From the NCBI RefSeq assembly GCF_024171785.1, contig NZ_JAMTCK010000006.1, positions 248,001 through 312,000 of the forward strand: a stretch of 64,000 nt of DNA. Direction: 5' to 3'. The notes beneath the pieces are model-generated. The model saw nothing but the letters and a program-made list of their open reading frames with translations. It did not search any database and was not told where the DNA came from. Of this stretch, positions 50,659 to 59,156 are shown one piece after another. How positions within the stretch are numbered: position 1 is the first letter of the stretch; each line of letters opens with the position of its first letter. Source of the DNA: Goodfellowiella coeruleoviolacea. GTDB taxonomy: Bacteria > Actinomycetota > Actinomycetes > Mycobacteriales > Pseudonocardiaceae. The translations under genes and the position numbers were made by a program.

Positions 50659-51747
50659 ATGACAGACGACCGTTCGACCGCCGGCGGACCGGACGAGGCC
50701 GGCGCCTGGAACCGGCGCCACCTGCTCCGGCTCGGCGGTGGGCTCGCCCTGGGCACGGCCGTGGGCGGCGCGCTCGGGCTCGGCCAGGGCACGGCAGCCG
50801 CGGCCAGCCCGGCGGCCCCGACCGCGCCAGTCACGAACACGGCGGCCCCGAACACGGCGGCCCCGACCGCGGCCGCACTGCCTGGCGTGCCGGTCAGCAA
50901 GCGCTTCGACCTGACCGAGCCGTCCCACGACCTGTTCCGCCACGCGACCCTGCACGACGACACCGTCCAGCAGTCCTTCTGCTACGACATCGTCAACAAG
51001 CGGCTGTTCGTGGCGCAGCGGCAGAACAGCACCGACTGGGTCAACGGCCAGCTGTGCGTCACCGAGCTGGACTTCGACGGCAACTACCGCGGCTACATGC
51101 ACCTGAACGGGTTCGGCCACGGGGTGTCCATCGCCGCCCAGCCGGTCGGCTCCACCACCTACCTGTGGACCGAGGTGGACATCGACGCGGAGTCCGAGCG
51201 GGGCGTGCGGCTGGCCCGGTTCGCCTGGCAGAGCGGGAAGACGCTGAGCAACACCTCGTCGGCGTTGACCAAGCACAAGCCGGTCCCCGAGGGCACGGCG
51301 ATGACCGCCGCGATCGACCCGGTGTTCAACCGGATGGCGGTGCGCTACGCGGTCGCCGGCGGCGGCCACCGGTACGCGATCTTCAACCTGGCCGAGGTGG
51401 CCGCCGGCAACTACGCCAACCGCCTGGCCGACTTCGCCCAGCCGCCCGGGCCGGGCGTGTCCTTCCAGGGCTACACGCTCTACGGCTCGTACGTGTACCA
51501 GCTGCGCGGCCAGTCCTACGACGAGGCCCCCGAGGGCAACACCCACGTGTCCAGTGTGGACGTGAACACCGGTGCGGAAGTGCAGAGCTTCCGCACCGGG
51601 GCCGGCTCCACGCTGACCTTCCGCGAGCCCGAGGGCATGGCTGTCTACCGCACCTCGGCGGGTGAGGTCCGGCTGTTCCTCGGCTTCGCCTCGGGGGCGG
51701 CCGGCGACCGCCGCAGCAACCTGTTCTACAAGAACGTGCTGGTCTGA
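50659..51747 (+). CDS. Tat-exported TagC/P68-like beta-propeller protein
   Basis: A 362-residue secreted protein. A twin-arginine signal (W-N-R-R-H-L-L-R-L-G-G, Arg 19-20) and an Ala/Pro/Thr linker precede a beta-propeller domain of the P68-receptor/TagC-like type: F-D-L-T-E-P-S-H-D-L-F-R, Q-Q-S-F-C-Y-D-I-V-N-K-R-L-F-V-A-Q, H-L-N-G-F-G-H-G-V-S-I, and E-P-E-G-M-A-V-Y near the end. Such proteins are often annotated as teichoic acid biosynthesis protein C, but enzymatic activity is unproven. Neighbouring lysozymes suggest a cell-wall role. Its last 22 bases overlap the convergent DUF4241 gene. Confidence 0.8.
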   Translation: MTDDRSTAGGPDEAGAWNRRHLLRLGGGLALGTAVGGALGLGQGTAAAASPAAPTAPVTNTAAPNTAAPTAAALPGVPVSKRFDLTEPSHDLFRHATLHDDTVQQSFCYDIVNKRLFVAQRQNSTDWVNGQLCVTELDFDGNYRGYMHLNGFGHGVSIAAQPVGSTTYLWTEVDIDAESERGVRLARFAWQSGKTLSNTSSALTKHKPVPEGTAMTAAIDPVFNRMAVRYAVAGGGHRYAIFNLAEVAAGNYANRLADFAQPPGPGVSFQGYTLYGSYVYQLRGQSYDEAPEGNTHVSSVDVNTGAEVQSFRTGAGSTLTFREPEGMAVYRTSAGEVRLFLGFASGAAGDRRSNLFYKNVLV

Positions 51748-52415
51748 CGGCTGGGCCGAGGCTGGTCGGACTCGTCGGACTCGTCGGGCTGGCCGGGCTC
51801 GTCGAGCAGCAGGAAGTCGACCACGAAGCAGGCGAGGTCACCGCCGGCCGTGCGGCCGATCCAGGTCGGGTAGACACCGTCACCGTCGCCGGTCTTGAAC
51901 ATCACGGCGTCGCGGCCGTCCTCGTCCTCGGTGGACTCCATCAGCCCACCGAAGCCCAGGTCGGCCGTGGCGTCCGCGATGAACTCGTCGAGCGTGCCGG
52001 ACTCGGACAGCTCGCGCAGGTACCGCGCGTCGATCAGGCTCGCCTCGCCGCCGTCCACCGGGAAGCCGAAGAAACCGGTCTCGCTCAGGTCAGCGGGGTC
52101 CTGGCCGGGCAGCAGCGCCAGGGTCCAGGAGACGGCCGGCTCGTCGCGGATGACCAGCTGCACCGCGACGGACACCGGCCGCTCCGGGTCACCGCGGTCG
52201 AGCACCACCGGGTGGAGCAGCACGGGGTAGCGACCCGGCGGCGCGGTCTCGGTGAACCCGACCGGCTCCCACCGCCACGCCGAGGCGACCAGTTCCCCGG
52301 ACGGCAGCGACAGTTCGGCACGCAGTGGTTCGGCGACGGTGGCCGGCCCGCACACGGTGGTGACGCGGGCGCCGGGAACCAGGAGCCGGGTGAAGTCCGG
52401 CGGTGTCATCGACAT
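51726..52415 (-). CDS. DUF4241 protein
   Basis: A 229-residue cytosolic protein matching the DUF4241 pattern: P-P-G-R-Y-P-V-L-L-H-P, the strand V-A-V-Q-L-V-I-R-D-E-P-A-V-S-W-T-L-A-L, then E-T-G-F-F-G-F-P-V-D-G-G-E-A-S-L-I-D-A and W-I-G-R-T-A-G-G-D-L-A-C-F-V-V-D-F. The tail is Asp/Glu/Ser/Pro-rich. DUF4241 proteins include immunity-like members, but no partner toxin is evident. The start (ATG 52415 or 52409) lacks a ribosome site; TTGACT six bases upstream may be a -10. It overlaps the end of the TagC-like gene. Confidence 0.78.
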   Translation of the reverse strand: MSMTPPDFTRLLVPGARVTTVCGPATVAEPLRAELSLPSGELVASAWRWEPVGFTETAPPGRYPVLLHPVVLDRGDPERPVSVAVQLVIRDEPAVSWTLALLPGQDPADLSETGFFGFPVDGGEASLIDARYLRELSESGTLDEFIADATADLGFGGLMESTEDEDGRDAVMFKTGDGDGVYPTWIGRTAGGDLACFVVDFLLLDEPGQPDESDESDQPRPSRQTSTFL

Positions 52416-52511
52416 GCCGACAGTCAACCGACCCGCACCGACAACGACCACGAGGCCCGGGTGGTGCGCCGGCCCCGGCCCGGTCCAGGGCGGGGCCGGC
52501 GCACCGGCGGG

Positions 52512-54806
52512 TCAGTCGAACAGCGCGGGCAGCGTGCCCTCCCAGGCCTCGCGCAGCTCGTCGAGGCCGAACGTGGCCACGCCCTGGATCTCCAGGGCCC
52601 GCGAGGCCGGGTCCACCACGCCGATCTTGCGCCACGGCAGGCCGCGCGCGGTGCACATGTCGGTGAACCGCGGCTCCTCGGTGCGCGGCACCGCGACCAG
52701 CACCCGGCCGGCCGACTCGGCGAACAGCTGGACGAACGGGTCGGCGTCCGGGTCGAGCACGATCCTGGCGCCGGTCTCGCCGACCAGCGCGGACTCCACC
52801 AGCGCCTGGGCCAGACCGCCCTCGGACAGGTCGTGCGCGGCCGACACCATGCCGTCCCGGGAGCCGGCCACCAGCACCTCGGCGAGCAGCTTCTCCCTGG
52901 CCAGGTCCACCCGAGGCGGCTGGCCGCCGAGGTGGTTGTGCACCACGTGCGCCCACTCCGAGCCGCCGAACTCGTCGCGGGTCTCGCCCAGCAGCAGCAG
53001 GGTCTCGCCGGCCTCGGCACCGATGCCCATCGGGATGCGCCGCCGCACGTCGTCGATCACGCCGAGCACACCCACCACCGGGGTGGGCAGGATCGCGGTG
53101 TCCCCGGTCTGGTTGTAGAAGCTGACGTTGCCGCCGGTGACCGGGATGCCCAGCTCGCGGCAGCCGTCGGCCAGGCCGCGCACGGCCTGCTCGAACTGCC
53201 ACATCACGCCGGGGTCCTCGGGCGAGCCGAAGTTCAGGCAGTCGGTCACCGCGACCGGGGTGGCCCCGCTGACCGCCACGTTCCGGTAGGCCTCGGCCAG
53301 GGCCAGCTGCGCCCCGGTGTACGGGTCGAGCCGGCAGTAGCGGCCGTTGGCGTCGGTGGCCAGCGCCACCCCGCGCCCGGTCTCCTCGTCGATGCGGATC
53401 ATGCCGGTGTCGGCGGGCTGGGCCAGCACGGTGCCGCCCCGCACGTACCGGTCGTACTGCTGGGTCACCCAGCGCCGGGACGCCAGGTTGGGCGAGGCGA
53501 CCAGCCGCAGCAGGGTGTCCCGCAGCTCGTCGGGCGTGCTCGGCCTGGGCAGCGTCTCCGGGCCGTTGGCCAGCAGCGCGTCCTGGTCGGCCGGCCGGCT
53601 GATCGGCCGGTGGTAGACCGGCCCCTCGTGCGCCACGGTGCGCGGCGGCACGTCCACCACGACCTGGTCGTGCCAGGTGATGACCAGCCGGTCGCCCTCG
53701 GTGACCTCACCGATCTCGGTGGCGGTCACGTCCCACTTGGCGCAGACCGCCAGGAACGCGGCCACGTCGGCGGGGCGCACCACCGCGCACATCCGCTCCT
53801 GCGACTCGCTGGACAGGATCTCGGCCGGGGTCATGCCGGTGGCGCGCAGCGGCACCCGGTCCAGCCACACCCGCATGCCGCCGTCACCGGCGCTGGCCAG
53901 CTCACTGGTGGCGCAGGCCAGTCCGGCGCCACCGAGGTCCTGGATGCCCACGACCAGGCCCTGGCCGAACAGCTCCAGGCAGCACTCGATCAGCACCTTC
54001 TCGGTGAACGGGTCGCCGACCTGGACGCTGGGCAGCTTCTTGCGCCCGGTCCCGCCCTCCTCGCCGGCGAAGGTGTCGCTGGCCAGCACGGACACGCCGC
54101 CGATGCCGTCCAGGCCGGTGCGCGCGCCGAACAGGATGATCTTGTTGCCCACGCCCGAGGCGTGCGCCAGGTGCAGGTCCTCCACCCGCATCGCGCCCAC
54201 GCACAACGCGTTGACCAGCGGGTTTCCCGCGTAGGTCGGGTCGAAGACCACTTCACCGCCGACGTTGGGCAGGCCCAGGCAGTTGCCGTAGCCGCCGACC
54301 CCGGCCACCACGCCGGGCAGCACCCGCCGGGTGTCCGGCGCGTCGGCCGGACCGAACCGCAGCGAGTCCAGCACCGCCAGCGGGCGGGCGCCCATGGCCA
54401 GGATGTCCCGGACGATGCCGCCGACGCCGGTGGCCGCGCCCTGGTAGGGCTCCACGTAGGACGGGTGGTTGTGGCTCTCCGCCTTGAAGGTGACGGCCCA
54501 GCCGTCGCCGATGTCGACCACGCCGGCGTTCTCGCCGATGCCGGCGAGCATCCTGGCGCGCATCTCGTCGGTGGTGGTCTCGCCGAAGTAGCGCAGGTGC
54601 ACCTTGGAGGACTTGTAGGAGCAGTGCTCGCTCCACATCACCGAGTACATGGCCAGCTCGGCCTCGGTGGGCCGGCGGCCCAGGATCTCCCTGATCCGCT
54701 GGTACTCGTCGTCCTTGAGGCCCAGCTCGCGGTAGGGCTGCGGGTGCTCCGGGGTGGCCAGGGCCTGCTCCACCGTGTCGGCCGGGTGGGGGGCGGTGGT
54801 GGTCAT
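52512..54806 (-). CDS. purL: FGAM synthase, large subunit
   Basis: A 764-residue small-type PurL, which with PurQ and PurS converts FGAR to FGAM. Motifs: [12 protein letters not shown] near the start, [35 protein letters not shown] and [13 protein letters not shown] 54806 overlaps the purQ stop (ATGA). Confidence 0.96.
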   Translation of the reverse strand: MTTTAPHPADTVEQALATPEHPQPYRELGLKDDEYQRIREILGRRPTEAELAMYSVMWSEHCSYKSSKVHLRYFGETTTDEMRARMLAGIGENAGVVDIGDGWAVTFKAESHNHPSYVEPYQGAATGVGGIVRDILAMGARPLAVLDSLRFGPADAPDTRRVLPGVVAGVGGYGNCLGLPNVGGEVVFDPTYAGNPLVNALCVGAMRVEDLHLAHASGVGNKIILFGARTGLDGIGGVSVLASDTFAGEEGGTGRKKLPSVQVGDPFTEKVLIECCLELFGQGLVVGIQDLGGAGLACATSELASAGDGGMRVWLDRVPLRATGMTPAEILSSESQERMCAVVRPADVAAFLAVCAKWDVTATEIGEVTEGDRLVITWHDQVVVDVPPRTVAHEGPVYHRPISRPADQDALLANGPETLPRPSTPDELRDTLLRLVASPNLASRRWVTQQYDRYVRGGTVLAQPADTGMIRIDEETGRGVALATDANGRYCRLDPYTGAQLALAEAYRNVAVSGATPVAVTDCLNFGSPEDPGVMWQFEQAVRGLADGCRELGIPVTGGNVSFYNQTGDTAILPTPVVGVLGVIDDVRRRIPMGIGAEAGETLLLLGETRDEFGGSEWAHVVHNHLGGQPPRVDLAREKLLAEVLVAGSRDGMVSAAHDLSEGGLAQALVESALVGETGARIVLDPDADPFVQLFAESAGRVLVAVPRTEEPRFTDMCTARGLPWRKIGVVDPASRALEIQGVATFGLDELREAWEGTLPALFD

Positions 54807-55519
54807 GCCGGCACCTCCGTCGCCGTCGCCCCGGTGCCGGGGGCGGCGCCGAGGATGGTGTCCAGCACGGACAGGAACATGCCCAGCCCGTCGTCGGTCG
54901 GCCCGGTCAGCCCGTCGATGGCGTGCTCGGGGTGCGGCATCAGCCCCACCACCCGGCCGCGCGCGTCGGTGACGCCGGCGATGTCGTTGAGCGAGCCGTT
55001 CGGGTTGCCGCCGACGTAGCGCATCACCACGCGGCCCTCGCCCTCCAGCTCGGCCAGGGTCGACCGGTCGGCCATGTAGCCGCCCTCCCCGGACTTCAGC
55101 GGCACCAGGATCTCGGCGCCCGGCTCGTAGCGGGTGGTCCACGCGCTGCTGGTGTTCTCCACCCGCAGCCACTGGTCCCGGCAGACGAAGTGCAGGCCGG
55201 AGTTGCGCACCAGCGCACCCGGCAGCAGCCCGGCCTCGCAGAGGATCTGGAAGCCGTTGCAGATGCCCAGCACCGGCATACCCTTGCCGGCCGCCTCGAT
55301 CACCAGCCCCATCACCGGCGCGAACCGGGCGATGGCGCCGGCCCGGAGGTAGTCGCCGTAGGAGAAGCCGCCGGGCACCACCACGGCGTCCACGCCGCGC
55401 AGGTCGGCGTCACCGTGCCAGAGCGGCACGGCCTCGGCGTCGGCGCGGCGCACCGCGCGGGCGGCGTCCACGTCGTCCAGGGTTCCGGGGAAGGTGATCA
55501 CCCCGATCCGGGCGGTCAC
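54803..55519 (-). CDS. purQ: FGAM synthase, glutaminase subunit
   Basis: A 238-residue class I glutamine amidotransferase. Nucleophile Cys in G-I-C-N-G-F-Q, with P-G-G-F-S-Y-G-D before it and the His/Glu pair in M-P-H-P-E-H. It supplies ammonia to PurL. ATG 55519 overlaps the purS stop (ATGA). Confidence 0.96.
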   Translation of the reverse strand: MTARIGVITFPGTLDDVDAARAVRRADAEAVPLWHGDADLRGVDAVVVPGGFSYGDYLRAGAIARFAPVMGLVIEAAGKGMPVLGICNGFQILCEAGLLPGALVRNSGLHFVCRDQWLRVENTSSAWTTRYEPGAEILVPLKSGEGGYMADRSTLAELEGEGRVVMRYVGGNPNGSLNDIAGVTDARGRVVGLMPHPEHAIDGLTGPTDDGLGMFLSVLDTILGAAPGTGATATEVPA

Positions 55520-55755
55520 GGCTCCACCCGCCGGATCACCCAGTCCTCGATGACGGGGTTGGCCAGGAAGGTTTCCGCGATCTTGGCGAGCGTGGCGTCG
55601 TCGACGGAGTCGTCGACCTCCAGCTCGAAGTGCTTGCCCTGACGCACGCTGGCGATTCCCTCGAAGCCGAGACGGGGTAGCGCGTTGGCTACCGCCTGTC
55701 CCTGGGGATCGAGGATCTCGGGCTTGGGCATGACGTCGACGACGACTCGGGCCAC
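55516..55755 (-). CDS. purS: FGAM synthase, PurS subunit
   Basis: A 79-residue PurS, the small structural subunit joining PurQ and PurL. Family pattern: [16 protein letters not shown], then V-R-Q-G-K-H-F-E-L and [12 protein letters not shown] 55755. A TAGGCT -10-like hexamer at 55801-55796 (minus) is 40 bases upstream, so this gene begins the purSQL operon. Confidence 0.93.
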   Translation of the reverse strand: MARVVVDVMPKPEILDPQGQAVANALPRLGFEGIASVRQGKHFELEVDDSVDDATLAKIAETFLANPVIEDWVIRRVEP

Positions 55756-56005
55756 GACAGGATGCTCCCGGTTTGCAGGTCGGCGGTACCCCAGGAGCCT
55801 ACCTGGCCAATCGGTGTGACCGTCGTCGCGTGGTCCGGTGACCCGCCCGGCCCACCCCGCGCACGCTGCGCGTTCACCCCGCCCCGACCGAACGCCGGGA
55901 TCGCCAGCCGTGCCGCCTGGCCGGTCCAGGTCCGGTGGTTCGTTCAGCGCGGTGCGTCCCGGCCCGACCGGGAGCGGGGTCCTGCAAACGCTTTCCGGCG
56001 GCGGC

Positions 56006-56236
56006 TCAGGACGCGCGGTAGGGACGGGCCCCCGGGAAGAGCAGGGCGTCCGCCCGACCGTCGGACCCGTCTTCCCCGTACGGTCGCGCCCCCGGGAAAT
56101 CGAGCACGTCCACCTGCGACCGCGCCACCCCGTAGGGGCGGGCGCCGGGGAACCCGGACGAGTCAGCGGCGGCGGGCGTGGCCAGCACCACGGGTGTGGC
56201 CAGCAGTGTGACTGCGAGCAACGCGATTCTCCCCAT
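56006..56236 (-). CDS. Secreted precursor with three FPGARPY repeats, 76 aa
   Basis: An unrecognised 76-residue protein. Signal peptide: M-G-R, hydrophobic L-L-A-V-T-L-L-A-T-P-V-V-L, then T-P-A-A-A with cleavage expected after Ala 24. The mature part of about 52 residues contains F-P-G-A-R-P-Y at 29-35, 47-53 and 67-73, separated by acidic linkers (D-V-L-D, E-D-G-S-D-G-R-A-D-A). Codons for the repeats differ at synonymous sites (Arg is CGC, CGA and CGT), so the peptide rather than the DNA is conserved. The ribosome site GAGGTGATC matches the 16S 3' end over nine bases, seven bases before the ATG. It lies upstream of purS and divergent from the metallo-hydrolase. It could be a signalling or modified peptide precursor, or a small structural secreted protein. 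Confidence 0.78.
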   Translation of the reverse strand: MGRIALLAVTLLATPVVLATPAAADSSGFPGARPYGVARSQVDVLDFPGARPYGEDGSDGRADALLFPGARPYRAS

Positions 56237-56238
56237 TT

Positions 56239-56247
56239 GATCACCTC
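56239..56247 (-). promoter_or_regulatory. Near-perfect ribosome binding site of the repeat peptide
   Basis: On the minus strand GAGGTGATC pairs with the 16S rRNA 3' end over nine bases, with AA and the ATG following. Such a strong site supports high translation and fixes the start codon. Confidence 0.75.
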
Positions 56248-56489
56248 ACGACACCAGCAGGGTCATCACAATCAGTGATTGTGCGGTCGGCGGGGTGTGA
56301 CTGTCACGCCGCCATTGGAAGGTTTTCGCTCATCAGCGGCGCGTGATGAGCAGCCCTGGGTAGTCCTGGCCACCCAATGGGCGACTGTTGCACACCCCCT
56401 TCGGGGTTACGGACAACCGACTCCGATCTCGCACGCGCGTAGTCTTTCCCCGGCAGACCAACTGTTCTCCACCACCCCAGGAGAGTCCA

Positions 56490-57125
56490 ATGCAGATAGT
56501 CCATTTCGGACATGCGTGCGTGCTGCTCGACACCGGCTCGGCCCGGCTGCTGGTCGATCCGGGCGTGTTCTCCACGGACTTCGAGGGTGTGCGGGACCTG
56601 GACGCCATCCTGATCACCCACCAGCACTTCGACCACCTGGACGGCGACCGGCTGCCCGCCCTGGTCGCGGCGAACCCGGACGCCCGGTTGATCGTGGACC
56701 CGGGGTCGGCGCGGCAGGTCAGCGACCTGGGGCTGACCGCGGAGACCGCGCGCCCCGGCGACCGGCTGACCGTGGGCGGCAGCACCGTTGACGTGCTGGG
56801 CGGTGACCACGCCGTCATCCACCGGGACCTCCCGCAGATCCCCAACGTGGGCTACTACGTGGACGGTGGCGCCTTCTACCACCCCGGGGACTCGTTCTTC
56901 GTGCCCGCCGAGCCGGTGGACGTGCTGGCCCTGCCCACGGGCGCGCCGTGGCTCAAGGCCGGCGAGGCAGTGGACTACCTGCGGGCCGTCGCCCCCAGGG
57001 TGGCCGTGCCGATCCACGAGGCGGTGCTGGCCAACCCGGCCATGCACCACGGCCTGTTCGAGAACCTCGCCCCCGAGGGCACCCAGGTCCGGGTGCTGCC
57101 GCGCGGCGAAACCGTCGAGGTCTGA
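56490..57125 (+). CDS. Metallo-beta-lactamase-fold hydrolase (UlaG-like)
   Basis: A 211-residue MBL-fold protein. Metal motif H-Q-H-F-D-H-L-D in L-I-T-H-Q-H-F-D-H, further ligand in Y-H-P-G-D-S, and His in V-P-I-H-E-A-V. The start Q-I-V-H-F-G-H-A-C-V-L-L-D resembles UlaG/L-ascorbate lactonase-like proteins. Substrate unknown. ATG 56490 follows CAGGAGAG. Confidence 0.88.
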   Translation: MQIVHFGHACVLLDTGSARLLVDPGVFSTDFEGVRDLDAILITHQHFDHLDGDRLPALVAANPDARLIVDPGSARQVSDLGLTAETARPGDRLTVGGSTVDVLGGDHAVIHRDLPQIPNVGYYVDGGAFYHPGDSFFVPAEPVDVLALPTGAPWLKAGEAVDYLRAVAPRVAVPIHEAVLANPAMHHGLFENLAPEGTQVRVLPRGETVEV

Positions 57126-57244
57126 CCGGTCCTGAACACGGCTAGCGGGGACACCGCTGCGCGTGGCGGGACGTGCGTGGGAAGCGGGTGAGTGTAGCCG
57201 CCCATCCCCGGATCTCTGCCAGGTTCACCCGGTCGAGGCCGCAG

Positions 57245-57352
57245 TTGTCCACACCCACCGGGGTTGTCCACAGTCGCGGCCGACACCGGGTACCCGCGCG
57301 GTGTGCCCGGATAGGCTGGCGCAGGGCTCGCCCCCCGGTGGTGGGTGGGGGC
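57245..57352 (+). repeat. Dispersed DnaA-box-pair element, copy 5
   Basis: TTGTCCACAC at 57245, TTGTCCACAG at 57264 (19 bp), TAGGCTGG at 57312 (48 bp later), then GGGCTCGCCCCCC and a diverged G-rich end (GGTGGTGGGTGGGGG). Located between the convergent metallo-hydrolase and purC. Confidence 0.83.
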
Positions 57353-57440
57353 TGGGCACCGGCCGGAGTGGACAGCCGAAGTGGACGGTCCAGCACGGCT
57401 GGGCCGGGTGTTTCCGCTGGTCGGCGGTGGTGTCCGCAGG

Positions 57441-57509
57441 CGGCCCGTGATCTGGTCGCGGCTGTCGGCCCGTGATCTGGTCGCGGCTGTCGGCCCGTGG
57501 TTCGGCCGG
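57441..57509. repeat. Tandem 25-bp repeat
   Basis: Two exact 25-bp units starting CGGCCCGTGATCTGGTCGCG plus a partial third (CGGCCCGTGGTTCGGCCGG). They lie between dispersed element copy 5 and purC, with further GGCCGG-rich simple sequence to about 57640. Confidence 0.85.
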
Positions 57510-57673
57510 CGCCGGCAACCCCGCGTCGGCAACCCCTGATCCGGCCGGCGCCCGGCAGCCCGTGGTTCGGCCGGGATCGTCCGCTCGTGGCCGGGGCCGA
57601 GGGGCGTCGCGGCCTGGCCGGCGCCGTCAGCCGGTGGCCTGGTCGGGTTCTGGTCGGCGCTGCCGGCCGGCGG

Positions 57674-58555
57674 TCACGGCCAGTCGGCGAAGCTGCGGCC
57701 GGTGATCCGCTCGTAGGCCTCGACGTAGCGGTCGCGGGTGGCCGCCACCACGTCGGCGGGCAGGGCCGGCGGTTGTTCGCCCGAGGAGCGGTCCCAACCG
57801 GACGCCGGTGCGGTCAGCCAGTCCCGCACGTACTGCTTGTCGAACGAGGGCTGCACCCGGCCGGGCTGGTAGCCCTGGGCCGGCCAGTACCGGGACGAGT
57901 CCGGGGTCAGCACCTCGTCGGCGAGCACCAGCTCACCCGAGGTGTCCACACCGAACTCGAACTTGGTGTCCGCCAGCAGCACACCCCGCTGCCTGGCGTA
58001 GTCCCTGGCCCGGCCGTAGACGGTGAGCGTCGTGTCCCGCAGCTGCTCGGCCCGCCGCTGCCCCACGGTGGCGGCGACCGCGGCGAACGTGACGTTCTCG
58101 TCGTGCTCGCCGATGGCCGCCTTGGTCGCCGGCGTGAAGATCGGTTCGTCCAGTTCGGACGCCTCGGTCAGCCCGGGCGGCAGCTCCACCCCGCACACCG
58201 CGCCGGTGCGCCGGTAGTCGGCCAGGCCCGACCCGGTCAGGTAGCCGCGCGCCACGCACTCCACCGGCAGCATGTCCAGCCGCCGCACCAGCAGCGCCCG
58301 GCCCCGCACCTCGGCCGGGATCCGCGGGTCGTCGTGCGCGACCAGGTGGTTGGGCACCAGGTCGGCGAGCAGTTCGAACCAGAACACGCTCATCGCGGTC
58401 AGCACCCGGCCCTTGTCCGGGATCTCGGTGTCCAGCACGTGGTCGTAGGCGGAGATCCGGTCGGAGGCCACCAACAGCAGGTGCTGGTCGTCCACGGCGT
58501 ACAGCTGACGCACCTTGCCCGCGGCGACCTGCTGGTAATCGGAGAGGCTGGACAC
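57674..58555 (-). CDS. purC: SAICAR synthetase
   Basis: A 293-residue PurC (CAIR plus aspartate to SAICAR). Motifs: G-K-V-R-Q-L-Y-A-V at the ATP site, [28 protein letters not shown] and [15 protein letters not shown] 58555 has TAGGCT at 58568-58563 seven bases upstream and no ribosome site, so the mRNA is probably leaderless. Confidence 0.95.
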   Translation of the reverse strand: MSSLSDYQQVAAGKVRQLYAVDDQHLLLVASDRISAYDHVLDTEIPDKGRVLTAMSVFWFELLADLVPNHLVAHDDPRIPAEVRGRALLVRRLDMLPVECVARGYLTGSGLADYRRTGAVCGVELPPGLTEASELDEPIFTPATKAAIGEHDENVTFAAVAATVGQRRAEQLRDTTLTVYGRARDYARQRGVLLADTKFEFGVDTSGELVLADEVLTPDSSRYWPAQGYQPGRVQPSFDKQYVRDWLTAPASGWDRSSGEQPPALPADVVAATRDRYVEAYERITGRSFADWP

Positions 58556-58562
58556 GACGCGC

Positions 58563-58568
58563 AGCCTA
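58563..58568 (-). promoter_or_regulatory. Candidate purC -10 (TAGGCT)
   Basis: TAGGCT seven bases before the purC GTG. The same hexamer is the conserved core of the dispersed elements and also lies upstream of purS (55801-55796), supporting its reading as a -10 box in this genome. Confidence 0.45.
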
Positions 58569-58607
58569 CGTCCTGCCCGGCGCGGGCCGCACCAACACCA
58601 CCGCTGG

Positions 58608-59051
58608 TCATCCCGGCGGCCGGTCGGGTGCCGCGCCCGACCGGTAGGACCAGCCGCGCCAGGTGCGCACGGCGATCCAGATCACCGGTCCGGCCGGTGG
58701 GGTGTCCCGGTACTGCGGGTACTTCTGGCACAGCCAGCGCACCGGGTCGGCCCGGTCCCGCTCGTCGGTGAGCACCCGGGCCCTGCCGTCCGCGCGCACC
58801 CACCACAGCCGCGTCCAGTCCTCGTCGTCGTACTCGTCGACCAGCAGCGACACCCGCGCGTTCGCGGCGATGTCGCGCAACCGCCGCAGCGCGGTGGTCC
58901 GCTTGGGCTTGTGGTCGACCGCGGTCACCACCACCTCGCCGGCGACCGCGAAGGTGACCGGCACCAGGTGCGGCGCGCCGCCCGCGTCCACCGTGGCCAG
59001 TCCGGCCACGCGCGCGCGGGAGAACCGGGCCCTGGCCTCGACCGCGTCCAT
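58608..59051 (-). CDS. PPOX-class F420-dependent-type oxidoreductase
   Basis: A 147-residue split-barrel flavin/deazaflavin protein of the Rv0121-like group. It has [41 protein letters not shown], and [12 protein letters not shown]. Cofactor F420 versus FMN cannot be told for certain. ATG 59051 is chosen. It is divergent from the ABC transporter genes. Confidence 0.85.
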   Translation of the reverse strand: MDAVEARARFSRARVAGLATVDAGGAPHLVPVTFAVAGEVVVTAVDHKPKRTTALRRLRDIAANARVSLLVDEYDDEDWTRLWWVRADGRARVLTDERDRADPVRWLCQKYPQYRDTPPAGPVIWIAVRTWRGWSYRSGAAPDRPPG

Positions 59052-59156
59052 GGTCACCCCGTCACTGTCGCCCAGCACCGTGACCTGGGCAACGCCGGGC
59101 CCCGCCGGGTGCTCCCACACAGTGAGCGGCCACAACGGCTGAGGCAGGATGCGGCC

